Part shown: positions 62,173-64,000 of the stretch, piece by piece | Layout: each line of letters begins with the position of its first letter | Numbering within the stretch: position 1 is the stretch's first letter | DNA from: Candidatus Tumulicola sp. | Lineage (GTDB): Bacteria > Vulcanimicrobiota > Vulcanimicrobiia > Vulcanimicrobiales > Vulcanimicrobiaceae | Length of the DNA stretch: 64,000 nt | Direction: 5' to 3' | Assembly (NCBI GenBank): GCA_036490475.1 | Contig: DASXDT010000005.1 | Coordinates: forward strand, 744,001 to 808,000 | Made by a program: the position numbers and the translations under genes | The notes under the pieces: model-generated | Database searches by the model: none | Seen by the model: only the letters and a program-made list of their open reading frames with translations | What the model was told of the DNA's origin: nothing

Positions 62173-62829
62173 TCAGGGAGAATTCTGAAACTCGACGCTG
62201 ACGATGCGTGCACCGGGTGCGATGTCCGGCTGTCCTTGCGCCGCGATGGTCTCAACGAAACTGGTGTTTACCGCGAGCTGCGGTGACTTGAAGCAGCTCG
62301 CACAACGGCCCATCGTATCGACGATGTGACTCGCCGTCTGGCTAGAAGCATTGAAACGCCAGTTTACCGCCGGCTGCTGCGAACCGTCGCCGGCGATCGA
62401 GCGCTGAAACGTGACGGAAAACGTGCTGCTGCGGGCATCGAACTGCAGCTGCGAAGGTGTAACGGCTTCGGGAACCTGGGCCGGCGGCTGATGCGGATCG
62501 TTGGGGTCGCTAATATATTGAATGACCTCGACGCTGGGAGCGCCGGACCCGTTCATGGATCTGAACGTCGCCGAGAACGCTTTCCAATCGGCCTTCGTAC
62601 CGAACTCGGGCGTTAACGCGCTTCCAGTCGTGTTGAACGTGACACTGTATTGGTACTTTGAGAAATCGAGCTGACCGGCGACGCTGAACGTCAGTCGCAT
62701 GAAACCGGATTTCAGCTGCGGCTGTCCACCAACGGGAACGGTTGTCGCCGTATTGCTTGCGCAAGCCGATAGCACGATCGATACGATGCCAGCGAGGGCC
62801 AGGTGTTTCGTTGTTGTAGCGGGGCTCAT
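62173..62829 (-). CDS. Lipoprotein of unknown function
   Basis: 218 residues from ATG 62829 (MSPATTTKHLALAGIVSIVL); a TTG nine codons upstream is possible. The lipobox is LSAC. The mature domain is beta-rich (MRLTFSVAGQLDFSKYQYSV) and near the C-terminus holds a CASC pair that could form a redox or metal site (GRCASCFKSP). The family was not recognised. It follows the edge gene by 27 bases, probably in one transcription unit. Confidence 0.78.
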   Translation of the reverse strand: MSPATTTKHLALAGIVSIVLSACASNTATTVPVGGQPQLKSGFMRLTFSVAGQLDFSKYQYSVTFNTTGSALTPEFGTKADWKAFSATFRSMNGSGAPSVEVIQYISDPNDPHQPPAQVPEAVTPSQLQFDARSSTFSVTFQRSIAGDGSQQPAVNWRFNASSQTASHIVDTMGRCASCFKSPQLAVNTSFVETIAAQGQPDIAPGARIVSVEFQNSP

Positions 62830-62856
62830 TCTCGTGTACCTGCGATTCTCAAGCAA

Positions 62857-64000
62857 TTAGTGTTGCGGAAGATACGATTCGAAGATCTTGCGTACTTGCG
62901 CGGTCAGAGCCAGACGATTCTTGTACGGGTTCGGCGTATCTGCCGGGAGCGCGGCATCTTCTGCGGCGAGCCGGTCGTATATCGCCTTCCACTGCGGACC
63001 GGCAAACCCCGTAGCCATACATGCCAATTCCAGTGCGGAACGAAGCGCCCAGGCTCCATCGGCAGTTTTTGCCGGGTACGGTTGGACCATCCAAATCAGC
63101 GCTTCCTTCGACGCGGGATCGATTCCGGCGAAATGCGCGACGGGATCGTAGGCCAGCATTTCCGCCGGACCTCTTGCCCGTAACTGCAGCGTGATCTTCG
63201 GACTCTTCTCGGCATCTTCCGTCGCTCGTATGAGCGTTGCAACGTCGTGAGCGGAAAACGTGATCTGATTTGCATCGGGTGCTTGCGGAGCGGGCGAAGC
63301 CACCGGTGACGAGGCTTGACTGCCCTTTTGCACGGTTAGCGAGCTGTGCGTATCGAAAAAGAAATCACGTCGATCTTCGCCGGCACTGCATTGTGCGTGT
63401 ACGACCGTCATTGCCATTGGATCGTGCGTGGCCGAGTCGGGTAGAAACTCTTGCGTCGCAGACTTCCAATAGCCACCGCTTCCGCAATCAGCATGCGCGA
63501 GATACGTGTCGATCCACAGTGTATTCGACACTACCACCGAGGGTCGAATCCATATCGCCCGCTCGCGGGACGTTCCGTCGTTCGGCGTTGCCGGTGGCCC
63601 GGGCGTCAACAAGTTTAATGTACTTTGACCGGCGAGCAGCTGGATGAAATCGAGTTTGTTCGCGTGGAATTCGTAGACCCACCCGTATGGAAGCGAGCGG
63701 TATGTGAGATCGAGAGACCCATCGTCGCTATTGGTCGACTCGCGGACCGCAGGTCCAAGCTTGGTTCTCACCTCATCCGGCGTCAGTCCGAACGTTATGC
63801 CATTTGGATCGGTAAAATCTACACTGTTGAAGCGACCGAGAACCGTCACCGATTGCGCGACGTTGTTTTTTACGATCACGTCGGTAAACGTGCCGCCGCC
63901 GTGCGTCAAATAACGCCACACCACGGTGCCACCATAGGAACTCACGAAAATCGGATCTCCCAATGTGGGCCGTAGATCGCCCATGGGCTGACCGATGGAA
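62857..64000 (-). CDS. BamE/SmpA-like repeat protein with new C-terminal domain (5' end outside window)
   Basis: The frame is open through the right edge (SIGQP precedes the Met at 63984), so the N-terminus is missing. Two BamE/SmpA-like modules are visible: MGDLRPTLGDPIFVSSYGGT and FGLTPDEVRTKLGPAVREST. A middle region with cysteines (HADCGSGGYW, HAQCSAGED) and a Ser/Pro-rich linker (about SPVASPAPQAPD) lead to the C-terminal 130-residue domain shared with the 55925 gene (AALPADTPNPYKNRLAL). It is probably exported. The function is unknown. Confidence 0.75.
   Translation of the reverse strand, partial: SIGQPMGDLRPTLGDPIFVSSYGGTVVWRYLTHGGGTFTDVIVKNNVAQSVTVLGRFNSVDFTDPNGITFGLTPDEVRTKLGPAVRESTNSDDGSLDLTYRSLPYGWVYEFHANKLDFIQLLAGQSTLNLLTPGPPATPNDGTSRERAIWIRPSVVVSNTLWIDTYLAHADCGSGGYWKSATQEFLPDSATHDPMAMTVVHAQCSAGEDRRDFFFDTHSSLTVQKGSQASSPVASPAPQAPDANQITFSAHDVATLIRATEDAEKSPKITLQLRARGPAEMLAYDPVAHFAGIDPASKEALIWMVQPYPAKTADGAWALRSALELACMATGFAGPQWKAIYDRLAAEDAALPADTPNPYKNRLALTAQVRKIFESYLPQH

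Overview
The window is about 62% GC and comes from a bacterial chromosome. The mix of housekeeping genes (dnaG-rpoD, ppdK-glyQS, prfB, rlmN, tldD/pmbA, malic enzyme) with many small secreted lipoproteins and beta-propeller proteins of no clear family looks like a deep-branching, poorly cultured diderm. My best guess is Candidatus Eremiobacterota (WPS-2) or a relative; this rests on gene style and was not confirmed by any search. An RND exporter and a family 9 glycosyltransferase fit a two-membrane envelope. Start codons other than ATG and 1-4 base stop/start overlaps (ATGA, GTGA, TTGA, TAATG) are common, so many neighbours look translationally coupled. I see no CRISPR array, insertion sequence, prophage or rRNA; there is one tRNA (Leu, GAG).

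Layout. 1-3.7 kb: a secreted propeller/phosphoesterase-like protein (cut by the left edge) divergent from a type III polyketide synthase coupled to an ICMT-like methyltransferase. 3.7-17.7 kb: a run of ten minus-strand genes with tight spacing: RND exporter with extra membrane segments, stalk-domain protein, SDR, M1 aminopeptidase with HEAT repeats, PBP4-type carboxypeptidase, TldD, PmbA, ACT-malic enzyme and an atypical response regulator. 17.7-18.1 kb: tRNA-Leu flanked by duplicated pieces of itself. 18.1-24.0 kb: a minus-strand operon mntP-kamB-kamC-kce-dppB-dppC, i.e. the reactivase genes and the cleavage enzyme of lysine fermentation plus two peptide-transporter permeases, but without the aminomutase. 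24.0-26.1 kb: modB-like permease, proline dehydrogenase, dtd.

26.2-28.1 kb: a KGG-repeat stress protein with a recognisable promoter, then two secreted proteins. 28.1-31.8 kb: dnaG, rpoD and a secreted helical protein coupled to rpoD. 31.9-43.9 kb: HD phosphohydrolase, ppdK, glyQS, rlmN, family 4 uracil-DNA glycosylase, a YbjQ-like protein, glycosyltransferase 9, a DUF2079 membrane protein, prfB with its programmed +1 frameshift, and a GDPH-motif protein.

44-64 kb is the accessory part: a 52-residue lipoprotein coupled to an acyltransferase-3; an amidohydrolase flanked by a decayed small ORF and a frameshifted epimerase; a quinone oxidoreductase and alpha/beta hydrolase pair; several lipoproteins with beta-propeller character; a LuxR regulator divergent from a new small domain protein and a membrane-anchored RraB-like protein; an ECF sigma factor with a SnoaL tail next to a VOC protein that carries a candidate ECF promoter; a tandem DUF1254 pair; and a chain of secreted proteins at the right edge, one of which carries the same new domain. 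No single complete novel pathway is obvious. The most notable items are the aminomutase-less kam operon, the shared secreted domain, the lipoprotein-acyltransferase couple, the tRNA-fragment cluster and a perfect 28-bp palindrome at 62145-62172.
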